Source of the DNA: Limnephilus marmoratus
Lineage: Eukaryota; Arthropoda; Insecta; Trichoptera; Limnephilidae
DNA length: 64,000 nucleotides
NCBI GenBank assembly: GCA_917880885.1
Contig: OU862910.1
Span: 52,567,285-52,631,284 of the forward strand
Reading direction: 5' to 3'
The stretch's first letter is position 1; each line of letters starts with the position of its first letter. The notes beneath the pieces are model-generated. The model worked only from the letters and a program-made list of their open reading frames with translations. It searched no databases and had not been told where the DNA came from. Positions 34,201 to 40,507 of the stretch are shown in pieces. The translations under genes were made by a program, and so were the position numbers.

Positions 34201-37200
34201 ACACAACTCTCTCTATACATATTTAAATCTAAAAGTTAACCACAAAATATTTCAAATGCACACCTTTATTGAAACAAAATTTCTTACCGCAATTTGAAAA
34301 AAAAATTATGAAACTTTGTGAATTTTTTATTAATTATTTTTCTATAAAACGGCAAAAAGTGAGGTGACGATAATGTTTGTAATACATTTGTCTAATGAAA
34401 CTTGTGTGATTTAATTTTTTTCATTGCCAATAACTTTAGTTAGAAAAAAATGTAAGGTGAGCCATTTATGAACTTTTTGCATTAAAAAAATTTGTGTATC
34501 AAAATTTATATGTTTATTTCTAATAATAAAATTTGAAAGCGTATTTCATCACCTTTAACCCGTCTGCTTTGTTCAATATATTCGCACCTCACAATTCGGA
34601 AGCCTCGGATTCTGAAAAAAATTCTCAAACCGTCACTTTGGATCGAGATTGTAAAATATCTATGCTAGATAGCTTTCATATTTCAACGACAATAAGAAGC
34701 ATTATTTCGTTCTCTTTCTGGTTAAAAGAAAAATACATATGTTTGCATGAGAGGAAGAGAGATATGTATCTTTTAAAATGTAAGGTCGCTTGGGACGTTT
34801 TTGGTCTTATGAAAGTATAACGCGATTACATGTTTTGGGATGTATTTATTCCTAAACAAGCAGACGGGTTAAAAAACAGATTTTAGTTTTCTGTTGGGTT
34901 CAGAAATATTCCATTTATTTGGATTTTATTGCAAAGTGAAAATATTTTGACCTTATGTGCCCGAGACCTTAGGGGTTAGTTTAATTGTGATTTCATAACA
35001 GTCATGTTATCGTCAGTCATGAAACTCGATGAAACGAAAAAGCGACACTAAAAAGAGACAAACACATACATCTATAGGATTTCGCCTGCGAGAGAATGAG
35101 ATAGAATCGGTCTCCTCTTTGCGCGGTGCTTCATAGCCTCCCCACTCTTGTTTACTTTTGTTTTTTTATGGTTTCACTTCTACCGCTTGTGAACTGAATA
35201 CTTGTAATTTGTTTTTTGTATTTGCATTTTTTCATACTGGAAAATTCTTTTTAGGTGAAGAAACGGGAATCTCAGCCAACGAAGGACTGTTGAGATTCGC
35301 ATCAGATTCTCCGTGGAACTGTATTTACAACATGGAAGAACTCTTTCCTGTGAGAACATCAGCCAAGACTCACCCCGACACAGAAACCTCCTCAGAAGTA
35401 AGACAAGATCTTATACCATTCAATTTTCATTAATCACGCTATTATGTAGGACACCCAACTGCTCAATTTGGTTTTTACCGGAATAAACTCTTGACCTTGT
35501 GCAGAAACAGGCAGTCCATTTGATAGATAACCCTGTCTCAACAAACGGATTGCAATCTTTAGAGCACTTATATCAGTTCTATCCTTGTTCTAAAGGTATT
35601 TCAATTGAAGATGCTCCGAGGAACTAGCGTCATTGATTCCTTCGGCATCGGTGCACAGTTGAGAAATACGTGCTTGAGTACACGGTTGACATTTTTCACA
35701 TGAGAATGGGTCGATTCTACGACTTCACCAGCTCGGCTATGGAATGATTTGCCGACCTAGTGTGTTTCCTCCCTTCTCACAGCAACTCCAAAGATGTCAT
35801 AGACTCATTTGCATCAGGACCTTCGTGGGATTAATGCAAAAAACATCACTTTTTAAGAAGGTTTCACTTTTTCTTTTATGACCTATTAAATCATTTATTT
35901 TTTATTTTTAGGTTGACCCTGCTGACATAAAGGTGGATGTAGACAAGTTGCGTTCCCTCTCCGAGCTGGGCATCGATGTGGACTTCCTGGCCGATGTGGA
36001 AGAAGAGATCCACACTTCGCAGCAGGACTTTGGACTGAAGCAGGCCCTCCAAAACAATCTCATTGTGCTTAGGAAATTGGAATCCGAACAAAGAGAAAGG
36101 TTTGCATTATTAAATATACTATCCGATTATTGGCTGATTGGACAAATGCGTTGGGTCCCCACTGCGGCGTCATGGGTTCAATTTCTTTGCGAGGTTAGTC
36201 CTCTATTATTGAACAAACAACATTTTCCGCTTGCAATGACATAGAAGAAGTTTTTAGTATCTTGTCAGGTTATTCGTAACTTGGGAATGTTTGCCAATGG
36301 GTGCTTTTTTTTAATTCCCATGGCAATGGCATGCTGCGTTTCATTCCTTTAATATGTGTAATGATTGCATTTCTCCATTTTCAACAGCTCTTTCTTTCAC
36401 ACTAAAATTTAGTGTGAGGAAAGAGCTGCGGCCTTGTTATACAGCCTATAATCAGTGTTTAACATGGATTGTCACTTTGATGGTCATCAAATTTGATGGA
36501 ATTTGGAACATCCCAAGCTTAAAGAATGGTTTCATAACAAAGCAGAGAAGAAAGGGATCAAACGACAACAATCCTAGTTAAGCCTGCTTTTAATCATTTA
36601 TCATATTCTGTTTTTTTTTTCTATTCTGTTTTATCCATTGGCAAGAACTTCAGGCACAAAACATCAAAATAAGCCTCAACTCAATTTTTTTTTTAAATTA
36701 CCCTCAATCTACAAAGTCTTAAATGTCTGACTTTTTGGATTTGAAAAATCTCAATTACTGTCATTTTTCATAAAAGTCATGTTTTTTGTAAAATATAATA
36801 ATGAAATAAATACATAATAAACGGTAGCAAAAAAAAGTTTTTTTTTTTCAAGAATACTTGTGTAAATTAATTTGTACATAATGAAACAAGTATTTACTTT
36901 GTTTAAAACCACTATCAATAAACATATCCTGAAGAATATACTGATATTGTCCTGAAGAAGGTTGAGATCATACATTAAAATGAAGTGGTGTTAAACAAAG
37001 TTTCTTTGGTTTTAAACTTGTTTCATTCTGTATAATGTCAAGCCACAAAGTGTTTGCTTTCTTCTATGATAAATTAATTTGTATTGTTTGTTTTAAAAGT
37101 GGAAAGATTTGAACACTCTTTGGCACACGAAAGACAACTTCAAATAAGTTTCAAAAATTGTTTATGTTTTGTGTGACATTCAAAATATATAAATACATTA

Positions 37201-40200
37201 TTATTATAAAAAAATACTTTCATAATCGTATTTTTCTTTTTCTACAAGAATGTGCTCAGTCTGGTGATATTTTGAATTCTAAAAATTTCATAATGTTGTA
37301 GTTTTACGACAAGATGCACAAGTACTTTATTTTTCCTTTTTGTTTGTTTGCAGATTATCACAGCCCATTCCCCCGCACCTGTCCATGATGATGAAGCCGT
37401 CCCTGTCGGAGCAGGAGGTGGCCCGGGCCGTTGTGGCCAACCTGAAGGATATGGCGGCCCGGGTGCAGCCCAAGCATGTGGCCCCCATCACCAGCATCCG
37501 GAAGGCCATGGGTGTCACCCTGGCTCATCTAGGTAATGCCTTTTAAACTCCATAAACCATTATCACACATAATAGAAATACAGGAGGTGGGCCATGAACC
37601 ATTGTTAATATGATCATCATATCTATGCGTAGTTGCGCCCCGTCTTTGTTTCTGCCTACAAATCAAATGCATAATTTTCATTGGCTCTGCCGCTTTGTTA
37701 GTTCATGGTCGTAACTCGGCGACAGTTGGCACATTTCCATGCCATAATATCTCTTTGTTTCTATTATCTATGATCACAACACAAATTTAACATTTAACAC
37801 CGATTTTGAACTATTTGACAGTTTGACATTTACAAGAAAAACGGCAAACGTATTTCTTCTTTTTTAAACATTACTTTTTCATTGAAGGAGAAGATAACAA
37901 TAATAATCTAAACGAAAATATGAAAGAGAAACAGAAAAAAGACAATGGTCGCAACTGGGACTCGAACCCAGACCTCTCGTCTAACCGGGACGTGCACGTT
38001 AACCAATTTCTATTTCCATAATATGGAAAAATAATTAGGTGAAGATAATATTGTTAATTCTAAAATTTGAAATATGAGATTGACTATTATGACGGCTTGA
38101 CAGAAGGTAACAGTAGCAAAATTGGTTAACGCGCATGTCCCGGTTAGACGAGAGGTCTGGGTTCGAGTCCCAGTTGCGACCATTGTCTTTTTTCTGTGTC
38201 TTGTTCCCTTTCATATTTTCGTTTAGATTATTATTGTTATCTTCTTCTTCAATGATATATTACGTTGATGGGAATAACCTTCAAAAAGTTATAAAAGAGG
38301 GTTTTTCTTATAAAAAATTGAATTATTTTTTTCTTTTCGACATCTTGGTTTCGCCATGAAAAAAAATTCTGCTAAAAGCATAACAAGACAGATGACAGTG
38401 GTACTTTCCTGCTGATATTGTTCAAAAACTGAAATGGACTGAGAATCGGTGTTTAACTCGTTGTTTGCCGGGGTATGCCAGCAAAAAGCACCACCAATTA
38501 AAACGCGGCATTTATGACACCAATGACATTTCGTGTCTCGCGATTCTGACACTGTCCTTGAGAAATTTTGTACATAGAAAGGTCAAAACCGCAGATAAAG
38601 GAATTTTTCCCGCGCATGCGCAAGAACTGCGCACGTTCCCGCGCTCCGGTAAATCATTAATATAAATTATATGGAGTGACCAGGCGCATTGCGGTTTTCT
38701 CTATGGTAAAGGGCGATAATAGAGCAAGCGATTCTGACCGTGTTCTTCATACACTTTCTTTATACATAAGGGTCAAAATCGCGTGTAAAGTCTCACGACA
38801 CGCCGGCGCACAAGCGGCAAACAAGGGGTTAACAAGTCAGATACGCCTCATACGTCATACATATGTGTGATATTGTTATATTGTCGTGAAAACAAGCTTA
38901 TGGGTCATTTTTAAAAAATGTGGCACCGATTGGCAATTTGGTAACAATATCCCTACATATTATAAATTAAAGTCCTCCAACGCGTCTGTCTGTCTGTTCG
39001 CGATAAACTCAAAAACTAATGAACAGATTTTCATGCAGTTTTCAGCAATAGATAAGAGTGATTCATGAGGAAGGTTTAGGTATATAATTTGTCAAGTTTT
39101 GTGTAAATTGGTCGAATTAAATAATACGTATAGGGAGCGGGCTGGCAAGGTGTCGGTGTGGATTTGATTTGTATGCAAATTAACAGATGGCGTTGGTTAT
39201 AAAGGTTGGGTAACCAATCCATAGATGGCGTTGTGTTTCGTTAGCCACAAATGTGTGGCCGGGTCAGCTAGTTGTATTTAAATTTGTGTAAAACACCCCA
39301 ATGTTATTAATTTTTGTGATATTATGCCTAGCTCTCCTCCTTTATCCAACTTTTCAGACAGCTTCACAATGTACAACATCAGAATAGATTGTCGTGAAGT
39401 GTGTGTTTATGTATGTAGAGGTGTTACCACGTTGTGCGCGTTAATTCTCTTTGAGCCAGTATTTCAGTATAATAATTAGTTAAATTAAAGTGTTTTTCGG
39501 TGTTTAGTTTTGGTGTGGCCCTCAAATAAATGTTTTTTTAACCTATTGAATGCCAGGCGTATTTTGAAAAATCACTCGGATTTTACCTTGTTGCTTTCTG
39601 GTCAAGTATCCATATATAAACAAAGGAATTGCTTTGTTGCGATTGTTTTCTGTTTACCAGATAATATATCTTATTATTCATGTATATTAGGGAACGTACC
39701 CATACTACGTGACACTTTTAGGGGGGTCTTCAAAAGGGTCTTCAAAAGGTCACGCTCCATACAAATGAGTGGCGGGTTCCTTAGGATTTTGGTCACCGGG
39801 GGGGGGGGGGGGGGTTAAAAATTGCAAAAAGTTGGTCACGTAGTTTGGGTACGTTCCCTTATGTGATAATATCGTATGAGGTTTTTTCAGAATAGCTAAC
39901 TTACCAAAAAAAATATTAAAATATCTCTCATTTTTAAAATAATTCTCAAAAAATATAATCACACAAATATAAACTGTTTTTATTATTTCTACACAAATCT
40001 GAATACATACCCAATGTGAAAAAACACAATTCAAAGGAGTTTGCAAATCAATAAAGACCTTTATACGCATTTGAAAATGTAAAACTTTGATTTTTCGTTT
40101 TGACAGTTGCAAAAAATTACCCGCCAAGTCATAGAAAGGTCATTTAAAAATATCCTAGAGTAGCCAGATTAATGAAACCATCAGTTATGTCATGAATGAT

Positions 40201-40507
40201 ATTGGCGCGAGCGATTCTGACCTTGTCCTTCATACAGTTTCTTTATACATAAGGGTTAAAATCGCATTTAAAAAAAAAAGCAAATAAATTGTCGTGGCCG
40301 TTAAACTTACAAATTTCTTTATTTTTTTCAGATACCCCCATGTTGATTGACGAACTAAATGAAACATTGTCTGAGCACGAACACAACGGCAAGGCAGACA
40401 ACACTGGAAAGGCTGTAAAGGAAGAGGTGTCGGGCGGTGGGAACTCTGAACTCAAACAATTCATTTCAGAATTCAAACCTAACGGCGAAAGTATACAAAT
40501 AGATTAA
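10168..40507 (+). CDS. BRD7/BRD9-type bromodomain protein, complete gene of 11 exons
   Basis: Predicted nuclear SWI/SNF subunit; in flies the single BRD7/9 homologue works in PBAP/GBAP-type complexes. Exons: 10168-10207, 10310-10419, 13447-13803, 14887-15087, 19392-19524, 21402-21545, 33816-33956, 35255-35397, 35912-36099, 37354-37532 and 40332-40507. All introns are GT-AG, phases agree at every junction, and the total is 603 residues plus stop (human BRD7 is about 650). The N-terminus is acidic, then basic (KKVKKRRKR). The bromodomain is about residues 107-215, with the acetyl-lysine-binding Asn in AMKYN (about residue 183). A BRD7/9-specific region follows (LGVYTGRI, FKEDRRN, NYGAFGSYAPSYDSTFA). 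The C-terminus has a conserved IRKAMG block. LNYG and SYAP favour BRD7 over BRD9. Introns total nearly 29 kb, mostly transposons. Confidence 0.93.
10310..10419 (+). CDS. BRD7-like exon 2
   Basis: Acceptor TTTCAG, donor GTAAAA. It encodes an acidic segment followed by a Lys/Arg-rich stretch (KKVKKRRKR) that could act as a nuclear localisation signal, as in human BRD7/9. Ends in phase 0. Confidence 0.85.
10531..11920. mobile_element. Fold-back element A with central satellite array
   Basis: The left end GGGTGAAATGCAGATCCGGG is matched by the inverted right end GGGAGGAATGCAGATCCGGG. Both are flanked by a perfect 8-bp repeat AAAAACAT (10523-10530 and 11921-11928). The interior carries about 4.5 copies of a ~111-bp satellite unit (about 10992-11500). 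There is no transposase, so the superfamily is uncertain: an 8-bp target fits hAT or Merlin, but the GGG ends are not hAT-like. It lies in BRD7 intron 2. Confidence 0.75.
10992..11500 (+). repeat. Tandem array of the ~111-bp satellite unit (array 1)
   Basis: CACAAACCAT starts recur at 11030, 11143, 11253, 11365 and 11475 (spacing 110-113 bp). Each unit reads through TACACAAACCTAGCGTAGCC, CTACTTGAAAACTGGGAT, a T-run, GACGCGAGTAGGCG and GGGCACTTTCTTTT. The same unit occurs in four other elements of the window. It is not coding. Confidence 0.9.
12118..12899. mobile_element. Fold-back element B, left end truncated
   Basis: Arms around 12118-12215 and 12620-12740 are inverted copies (GACCTGATACAAACGAAGCT and complement). 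The right end continues into the same terminal sequence as element A (about 12740-12899, GGATCTGCATTCCTCCC), but the matching left ~200 bp are missing. Between the arms lie a copy of the element-C arm and about one satellite unit (12416-12540). Confidence 0.6.
12909..12952. repeat. Perfect 19-bp hairpin
   Basis: TGATATTGCTCAAATCACA, a 6-base loop CATCTC, then the exact complement. It directly abuts the end of element B in BRD7 intron 2. It may be the start of another decayed inverted-repeat element. Confidence 0.85.
12960..13446. other. Rest of BRD7 intron 2
   Basis: No repeat boundary or gene recognised. It ends at the TTTCAG acceptor of exon 3. Confidence 0.5.
13447..13803 (+). CDS. BRD7-like exon 3 (first half of bromodomain)
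   Basis: 119 codons, phase 0 at both ends, donor GTAAGT. A Ser/Asp/Glu-rich linker leads into KKKPLSRLLEQLLRNLEKRD (helix Z) and the ZA loop with FFAWPVTD, YAPNYSTIIKRPMDF and STIKQKI. FFAWPV corresponds to the WPF-type shelf of bromodomains. Confidence 0.92.
14037..14454. mobile_element. Fold-back element C with satellite core
   Basis: Left arm TTTTGGGGATCGCTGGCAAC is matched in inverted order at the right end. Homology of the arms runs inward past GGGGGAAGTGGAAAATATTT. The centre (about 14213-14342) holds one satellite unit. The arm sequence differs from the ends of A, D and E. It lies in BRD7 intron 3. Confidence 0.7.
14455..14886. other. Rest of BRD7 intron 3
   Basis: No recognisable element. 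It ends at the ATTACAG acceptor of exon 4. Confidence 0.4.
14887..15087 (+). CDS. BRD7-like exon 4 (second half of bromodomain)
   Basis: 67 codons, phase 0, donor GTAAGT. It encodes NDFKLMCNNAMKYN, where the final Asn is the acetyl-lysine anchor, then the C helix (YHKAARKLLHIGL) and ELGFDMGKMDV. Confidence 0.92.
15088..16146. other. BRD7 intron 4, first part
   Basis: AT-rich. No coding frame or element end is supported. Confidence 0.4.
16147..16356 (+). repeat. 210-bp direct repeat, left copy, flanking element D
   Basis: Nearly identical to 17388-17596, beginning TTTCTTTTGAACACATTCAC and ending CCCAATTTAAAGTCAT. It does not start with TG or end with CA, so it is not an obvious LTR. Confidence 0.85.
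16363..17379. mobile_element. Fold-back element D with satellite core
   Basis: Inverted arms of about 270 bp. The left one starts near AGTTCGGTTTAGGGGCGG and reads through GGGCCGGAAAATCCGAATC and GTTACACCACATAAAATTAA; the right arm (about 17100-17379) is its complement. The centre holds four satellite units (16661-17072). The element is flanked by 210-bp direct repeats. A relative, E, lies at 45763-46409. Confidence 0.8.
16661..17072 (+). repeat. Satellite array 2, mostly a 94-bp deletion variant
   Basis: Unit starts at 16665, 16759, 16853, 16947 and 17057, so spacing is 94, 94, 94 and 110 bp. The 94-bp units lack the CTTTCTTTT-TAT segment of the 110-bp form. Three consecutive identical deletions imply local tandem amplification after the deletion arose. 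Confidence 0.85.
17388..17596 (+). repeat. 210-bp direct repeat, right copy, flanking element D
   Basis: Counterpart of 16147-16356 with only scattered substitutions and small indels. Confidence 0.85.
17597..18240. other. BRD7 intron 4, middle part
   Basis: Nothing recognised. Confidence 0.4.
18250..19050. repeat. Minisatellite (~38-bp unit) interrupted by a TTAA MITE
   Basis: Degenerate tandem units containing ATTCCAGTAATCCGAAAATC and AAGCTGTTTCT run from about 18250 to 18463 and resume at 18912-19050. The break is exactly at a TTAA within TTTCTTAAAGATTCC, a word still seen uninterrupted in neighbouring units. Confidence 0.85.
18464..18911 (+). mobile_element. TTAA-flanked MITE, 448 bp, uninterrupted copy
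   Basis: TTAA at 18460-18463 and 18912-18915. Ends CCTGTCAAGGGCC and the inverted CCTCTGACTCGCCGG. The interior includes GCGATTCTGACCTTGTCCTT near the right side. A second 448-bp copy hosts the gypsy element (22008-33700), and a more diverged relative lies at 39537-40280. TTAA targets with CC ends fit a piggyBac-type non-autonomous element. Confidence 0.8.
19392..19524 (+). CDS. BRD7-like exon 5
   Basis: Acceptor ATTCACAG, donor GTTTGT, ends in phase 1. It encodes KALKQEFLNTGVDG and a charged helix with KMEAVREKHRRRLAKK, corresponding to the basic linker after the bromodomain. No characteristic motif of its own, but its phases join exons 4 and 6 exactly. Confidence 0.8.
19525..20108. other. 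BRD7 intron 5, first part
   Basis: No element or gene recognised. Confidence 0.4.
20109..20377. repeat. Compound palindrome: repeat, inverted copy, repeat
   Basis: A unit starting GCACGACCTAAAGTTACTAT occurs directly at 20109-20185 and 20269-20345. An inverted copy of its inner part (TAGAGTGCGTAAATATTTAC) lies between them at 20212-20265. A flanking AT stretch (TTGATAATAAAATTATAA) is also inverted at about 20346-20377. It could fold in alternative hairpins. Confidence 0.85.
20745..20800 (-). repeat. tRNA-like (SINE) fragment
   Basis: On the minus strand it contains CCTGGGTTCGAGTTCCAG, a B-box with a pairing T-stem, preceded by a degenerate anticodon region. There is no complete cloverleaf. 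Probably a SINE remnant in BRD7 intron 5. Confidence 0.4.
20801..21401. other. BRD7 intron 5, last part
   Basis: AT-rich, nothing recognised. It ends at the TTTTCAG acceptor of exon 6. Confidence 0.4.
21402..21545 (+). CDS. BRD7-like exon 6
   Basis: Phase 1 at both ends, donor GTACTA. It encodes MNSLGYTSLQVLVDNDG and RPVSLGVYTGRIAHGTGTLQ. The last part aligns with the BRD7 family segment that precedes GFKED. Confidence 0.9.
21600..21850 (+). repeat. Dispersed repeat, class unknown
   Basis: Contains GATTCCAGATTCCTACCACC, TTTTTCCTTCCAGAACTTCT and TTAGGCCCTGAGGAAAC. A recognisable inverted relative lies at about 51590-51870. Possibly a retroelement fragment; not identified. Confidence 0.35.
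22373..23146 (+). repeat. 5' LTR of the gypsy element
   Basis: Begins TGTTATGGTACGCC and ends CCCATCATAACA. The open frames inside both LTRs are incidental. The expected primer-binding site should start at or just after 23147, but I could not match it to a tRNA 3' end. Confidence 0.93.
23147..24422 (+). other. Gypsy leader (5' untranslated region)
   Basis: About 1.3 kb between the LTR and the gag ATG, without a long frame. Packaging and primer-binding signals are expected here but not individually identified. Confidence 0.5.
24423..25559 (+). CDS. gag: Gypsy gag protein (378 residues) with SAP-like N-terminus and zinc knuckle
   Basis: Structural capsid/nucleocapsid protein of the retrotransposon. 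Residues about 21-60 (LSKTHLQTALRDRGLSPP, then KSTLKAY) resemble a SAP DNA/RNA-binding helix pair, an uncommon gag feature and only an inference. The middle has the capsid-like helical composition (SLLSIKQLVNEPVATFIERA). A CCHC zinc knuckle follows (CSFCKKVGHLATTC), then a basic tail. The stop codon at 25557 directly follows a run of seven As that serves as a frameshift site. Confidence 0.9.
   Translation: MENNQAMAPSNLGIIPNVHNLSKTHLQTALRDRGLSPPSKSKSTLKAYALLFNKKYIKRINLAPSSENNSRSATQVLDNLVPNKEPMPQVMVKQDIAPTLTQDKTYDLSSWKVKYNGVSDVLDFIDRIEETATIKNIPFEILRKNFIELISPELIPWHRIQKTKCKDWNKLRSALISSFGKTEAQHRIKLSLLSIKQLVNEPVATFIERAESINIKLSHPVSEAELLPVITDGLLSKYENIITSQKIASLAQLNEVCLLLESYQDRKNIKNVSNNVVVPSRSSGLKPEFDNKKVCSFCKKVGHLATTCFKQARFLESKEPRTFKRHHSRDRSPPRDELRNIFKKSRHNMERLQNPSDVRPQVDFSKPPPNFYMKRPKK
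25550..25556 (+). promoter_or_regulatory. -1 ribosomal frameshift site A-AAA-AAA
   Basis: In the gag frame the last two sense codons are AAA AAA and the preceding base is A, giving a canonical X-XXY-YYZ heptamer directly before TAA. The -1 frame is open from upstream of this point through the pol stop at 28777, so slippage would join gag to pol. A downstream stimulatory structure was not evaluated. Confidence 0.8.
25556..28777 (+). CDS. pol: Gypsy pol polyprotein: protease, reverse transcriptase, RNase H, integrase
   Basis: Open in the -1 frame relative to gag; translated by frameshifting, so the first GTG or ATG codons are not the true start. Order: aspartic protease (LLDSGASISCLG, catalytic DSGA); reverse transcriptase (DGSARFCLDSRRLN, then FCYLDDLIIVS with the YLDD catalytic box); RNase H (LHTDASNVGIGGVL, TDHSSLKWL); integrase with an HHCC zinc motif (H..H...CETC), a first Asp in SMDLVGPFPR, a second in IIVDNGKQF and a Glu in NNTVERYNQ. 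All key residues are present. No chromodomain is evident at the C-terminus. Length about 1073 residues. Confidence 0.93.
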   Translation: MNNNLSGTHSEPRSKEWTDWLAHIKYFNQTLNVSSVCCKQAKDGRPYASFSVNNVTFSGLLDSGASISCLGNNAHLPFVNSDFRILAQSTHLTTADNVSQPVIGALALPINCNNKIVTINFLIVPSISQNFILGVDFWKAFNVAPQVFNTLGETSTAAQISEIRTIIPHENLSTDQALQLKEMVNKFESISFEKCGLGLTNLVEHHIKTNGPPIKQRYYNLAPQKLKLLENELDEMLKMGVVVPSRSAWTNPTLLVSKKDGSARFCLDSRRLNSCTEADAYPLPHVHATLDKLRNAKFISSVDLSKAFWQIPLDAESCEKTAFVVPGRGMFHFKRLPFGLKNSPAELQRLMDKLFGPEVDNSLFCYLDDLIIVSDTFEKHLLMLEKVFQQLKFAGLTINLKKSEFCKSRLRYLGFIVDEKGLRTDPAKVEAMANFPRPKNAKEVKGFLGLAGYYRRFIKDFSTIAAPLNKITGIRKGVSNFRWSVEAEEAFTTLKNALQKAPVLNCPDFALSFTLHTDASNVGIGGVLTQEFPDGEHPVAYFSRTLNKHEKNYGITEKELLAVLDSVHHFRGYIDGSKFTVVTDHSSLKWLISLSNPSGRLARWSSRLSQYNFDVVHRKGADNIVPDALSRIELASLNVDTIAPPPSTKDEWYLKIFEGCKNNQQKFPNFIIKEGQLYRNCKVPLSILEDYSWKLVAPLEGREQIIIDNHSAPDSIHPGNFKTYKKIALKYYWPGLFKQIRNYISKCETCKAYKHSTAAPAGLMGNPKRADRPLQSLSMDLVGPFPRSYAGHMHILSVVDIFTKFCWIFPLKRANASAIIKLLEKHIFIPYGTPRTIIVDNGKQFIAQEFKDFLAKYGIKDIYYNTLYTPQNNTVERYNQTINTALAILVDKDQRTWCKNLDKIQAAMNNTVNLATGYTPFFLKHGMEQVVHGSLHRDTNFPTSIAATSNPTADYAHRLEELSAIYSEVTDALLLAHQKSADRYNLRRKHVTFNTGDIVWRKNNTLSQGAMYFSAKLAPRFVKAKVLRKISDLVYSRLDSSGKHIGNYHIKDIAKTGSEESSKTAPTISANSK
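32461..32610 (+). repeat. 30-32 bp tandem repeat in the gypsy 3' region
   Basis: Four to five units of TCAATTGCATAACCATGTGT followed by ATTGTCATCC, with minor variation. Confidence 0.85.
32829..32839 (+). promoter_or_regulatory. Polypurine tract of the gypsy element
   Basis: GCGGGGGGAAG immediately precedes the TG of the 3' LTR, the expected position of the plus-strand primer. Confidence 0.7.
32840..33613 (+). repeat. 3' LTR of the gypsy element
   Basis: 774 bp. It differs from the 5' LTR by two substitutions that I could see (GGGTTTCAGTG versus GGGTTTTAGTG, and GACTCAGGG versus GACTCGGGG). Confidence 0.93.
33816..33956 (+). CDS. BRD7-like exon 7
   Basis: Acceptor TTTTAG, donor GTCAGT, phase 1 to phase 1. 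It encodes FKEDRRNLVKGVKPLNYGAF and GSYAPSYDSTFATLSKEDC, then LLYHTYG: the most conserved BRD7-type segment of the gene. Confidence 0.93.
34071..34975 (+). mobile_element. piggyBac-like non-autonomous element, copy A
   Basis: The left end CCCCTAAGTCTAATTTG follows TTAA (34067-34070). The right end is GACCTTAGGGG followed by TTAG, so the terminal inverted repeat is CCCCTAAG. It contains a second TTAA element (34559-34868). A related copy (45429 to about 46620) lacks that insertion but has its own. Non-coding. It lies in BRD7 intron 7. Confidence 0.7.
34559..34868 (+). mobile_element. piggyBac-like MITE (310 bp) nested in copy A
   Basis: TTAA at 34555-34558 and 34869-34872. Terminal repeats are CCCGTCTGCTTTGTT and the complement of CCCGTCTGCTTGTTT. 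The related sequence at about 46551-46568 is continuous across the site, which supports a precise insertion. Confidence 0.8.
35020..35195 (-). repeat. Dispersed repeat W, inverted copy
   Basis: Complement of the repeats at 677-1029 (CTGCGAGAGAATGAGATAG, GTTTCACTTCTACCG). It ends about 60 bp before BRD7 exon 8. Confidence 0.6.
35255..35397 (+). CDS. BRD7-like exon 8
   Basis: Acceptor TTTTTAG, donor GTAAGA, phase 1 to 0. It encodes GEETGISANEGLLRFASDSP, WNCIYNMEELFP and a Thr/Ser/Glu-rich stretch. Confidence 0.85.
35398..35911. other. BRD7 intron 8
   Basis: Contains what may be fragments of a dead retroelement (phrases like CAGTTTGATAGATAACCC on one strand), but no motif is firm enough to call. 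Confidence 0.3.
35912..36099 (+). CDS. BRD7-like exon 9
   Basis: Acceptor TTTTTAG, donor GTTTGC, phase 0 to 2. It encodes VDVDKLRSLSELGIDVDFLA and a helix ending LRKLESEQRER, which matches the family's LL-x-LQEAQ-ER coiled helix. Confidence 0.9.
36100..37353. other. BRD7 intron 9
   Basis: AT-rich. It holds a near-perfect 44-bp palindrome at 36385-36428 (CAGCTCTTTC-TTCACACTAAA and complement) and a loose inverted repeat around ATGAAACAAGT (36879-37030). No gene. Confidence 0.5.
36385..36428. repeat. Near-perfect 44-bp palindrome
   Basis: Arms CAGCTCTTTC and TTCACACTAAA are complemented across the centre, with one mismatch per arm. It stands alone in BRD7 intron 9. Confidence 0.75.
37354..37532 (+). 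CDS. BRD7-like exon 10
   Basis: Acceptor TTTGCAG, donor GTAATG, phase 2 to 1. It encodes LSQPIPPHLSMMMKPSLSEQ, then EVARAVVANLKDMAARVQP and SIRKAMGV. The last block matches the VRKAMGI segment near the BRD7 C-terminus. It is GC-rich compared with its introns. Confidence 0.92.
37880..38254. mobile_element. Inverted pair of tRNA-derived SINE-like sequences
   Basis: Arms 37880-38010 (minus) and 38118-38254 (plus) are about 95% complementary with a ~107-bp spacer. Each contains a B-box with a pairing T-stem (CTGGGTTCGAGTCCCAG) and an A-box-like GGTTAACGCGC, so both look tRNA-derived. The acceptor and anticodon stems do not form proper tRNAs. This is either two head-to-head SINE insertions or one fold-back unit. 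It lies in BRD7 intron 10. Confidence 0.75.
38457..38828 (+). mobile_element. TTAA-flanked MITE (372 bp)
   Basis: TTAA at 38453-38456 and 38829-38832. Ends CTCGTTGTTTGCCGG and the complement of CCCCTTGTTTGCCGC. The right half shares GCAAGCGATTCTGACCG and AAGGGTCAAAATCGC with the 448-bp MITE, so the families are related. Confidence 0.75.
38950..39271 (+). mobile_element. Non-autonomous Helitron (322 bp)
   Basis: Starts TCCCTACATATTATAAATTA after an A and ends GGGTCAGCTAG followed by T, i.e. the A/T target, 5' TC and 3' CTAG of Helitrons. A perfect 6-bp hairpin (GCCACA-AATG-TGTGGC, 39244-39259) lies 8 nt before CTAG. Typical words of insect Helitrons (GTCTGTCTGTCTGTTCGCG, AACTCAAAAACTAATGAAC) are present. 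No Rep/helicase is encoded. Confidence 0.85.
39537..40280 (+). mobile_element. Diverged relative of the 448-bp TTAA MITE, carrying a small MITE
   Basis: Begins TTAACCTATTGAATGCC. The right part (about 40130-40270) matches the 448-bp family (GCGAGCGATTCTGACCTTG, AAGGGTTAAAATCGC). It contains the 169-bp element at 39690-39858. The end near BRD7 exon 11 is not sharply defined. Confidence 0.55.
39690..39858. mobile_element. 169-bp MITE with TTA target duplication
   Basis: Terminal repeats GGGAACGTACCCATACTACG and the complement of GGGAACGTACCCAAACTACG. TTA lies at 39687-39689 and 39859-39861. It contains a 17-base G run. A 3-bp TTA target fits PIF/Harbinger-like mobilisation. Confidence 0.8.
40332..40507 (+). 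CDS. BRD7-like exon 11 (C-terminus and stop)
   Basis: Acceptor TTTCAG, phase 1. It encodes DTPMLIDELNETLSEHEH and a polar tail ending GESIQID, stop TAA at 40505. A candidate poly(A) signal AATAAA lies at 40872. Confidence 0.85.

Noticed and set aside
37948..38015. Two functional tRNA genes in BRD7 intron 10
   Set aside because: Only the T-arm and box A/B match; no cloverleaf, and the arms extend well beyond tRNA length.
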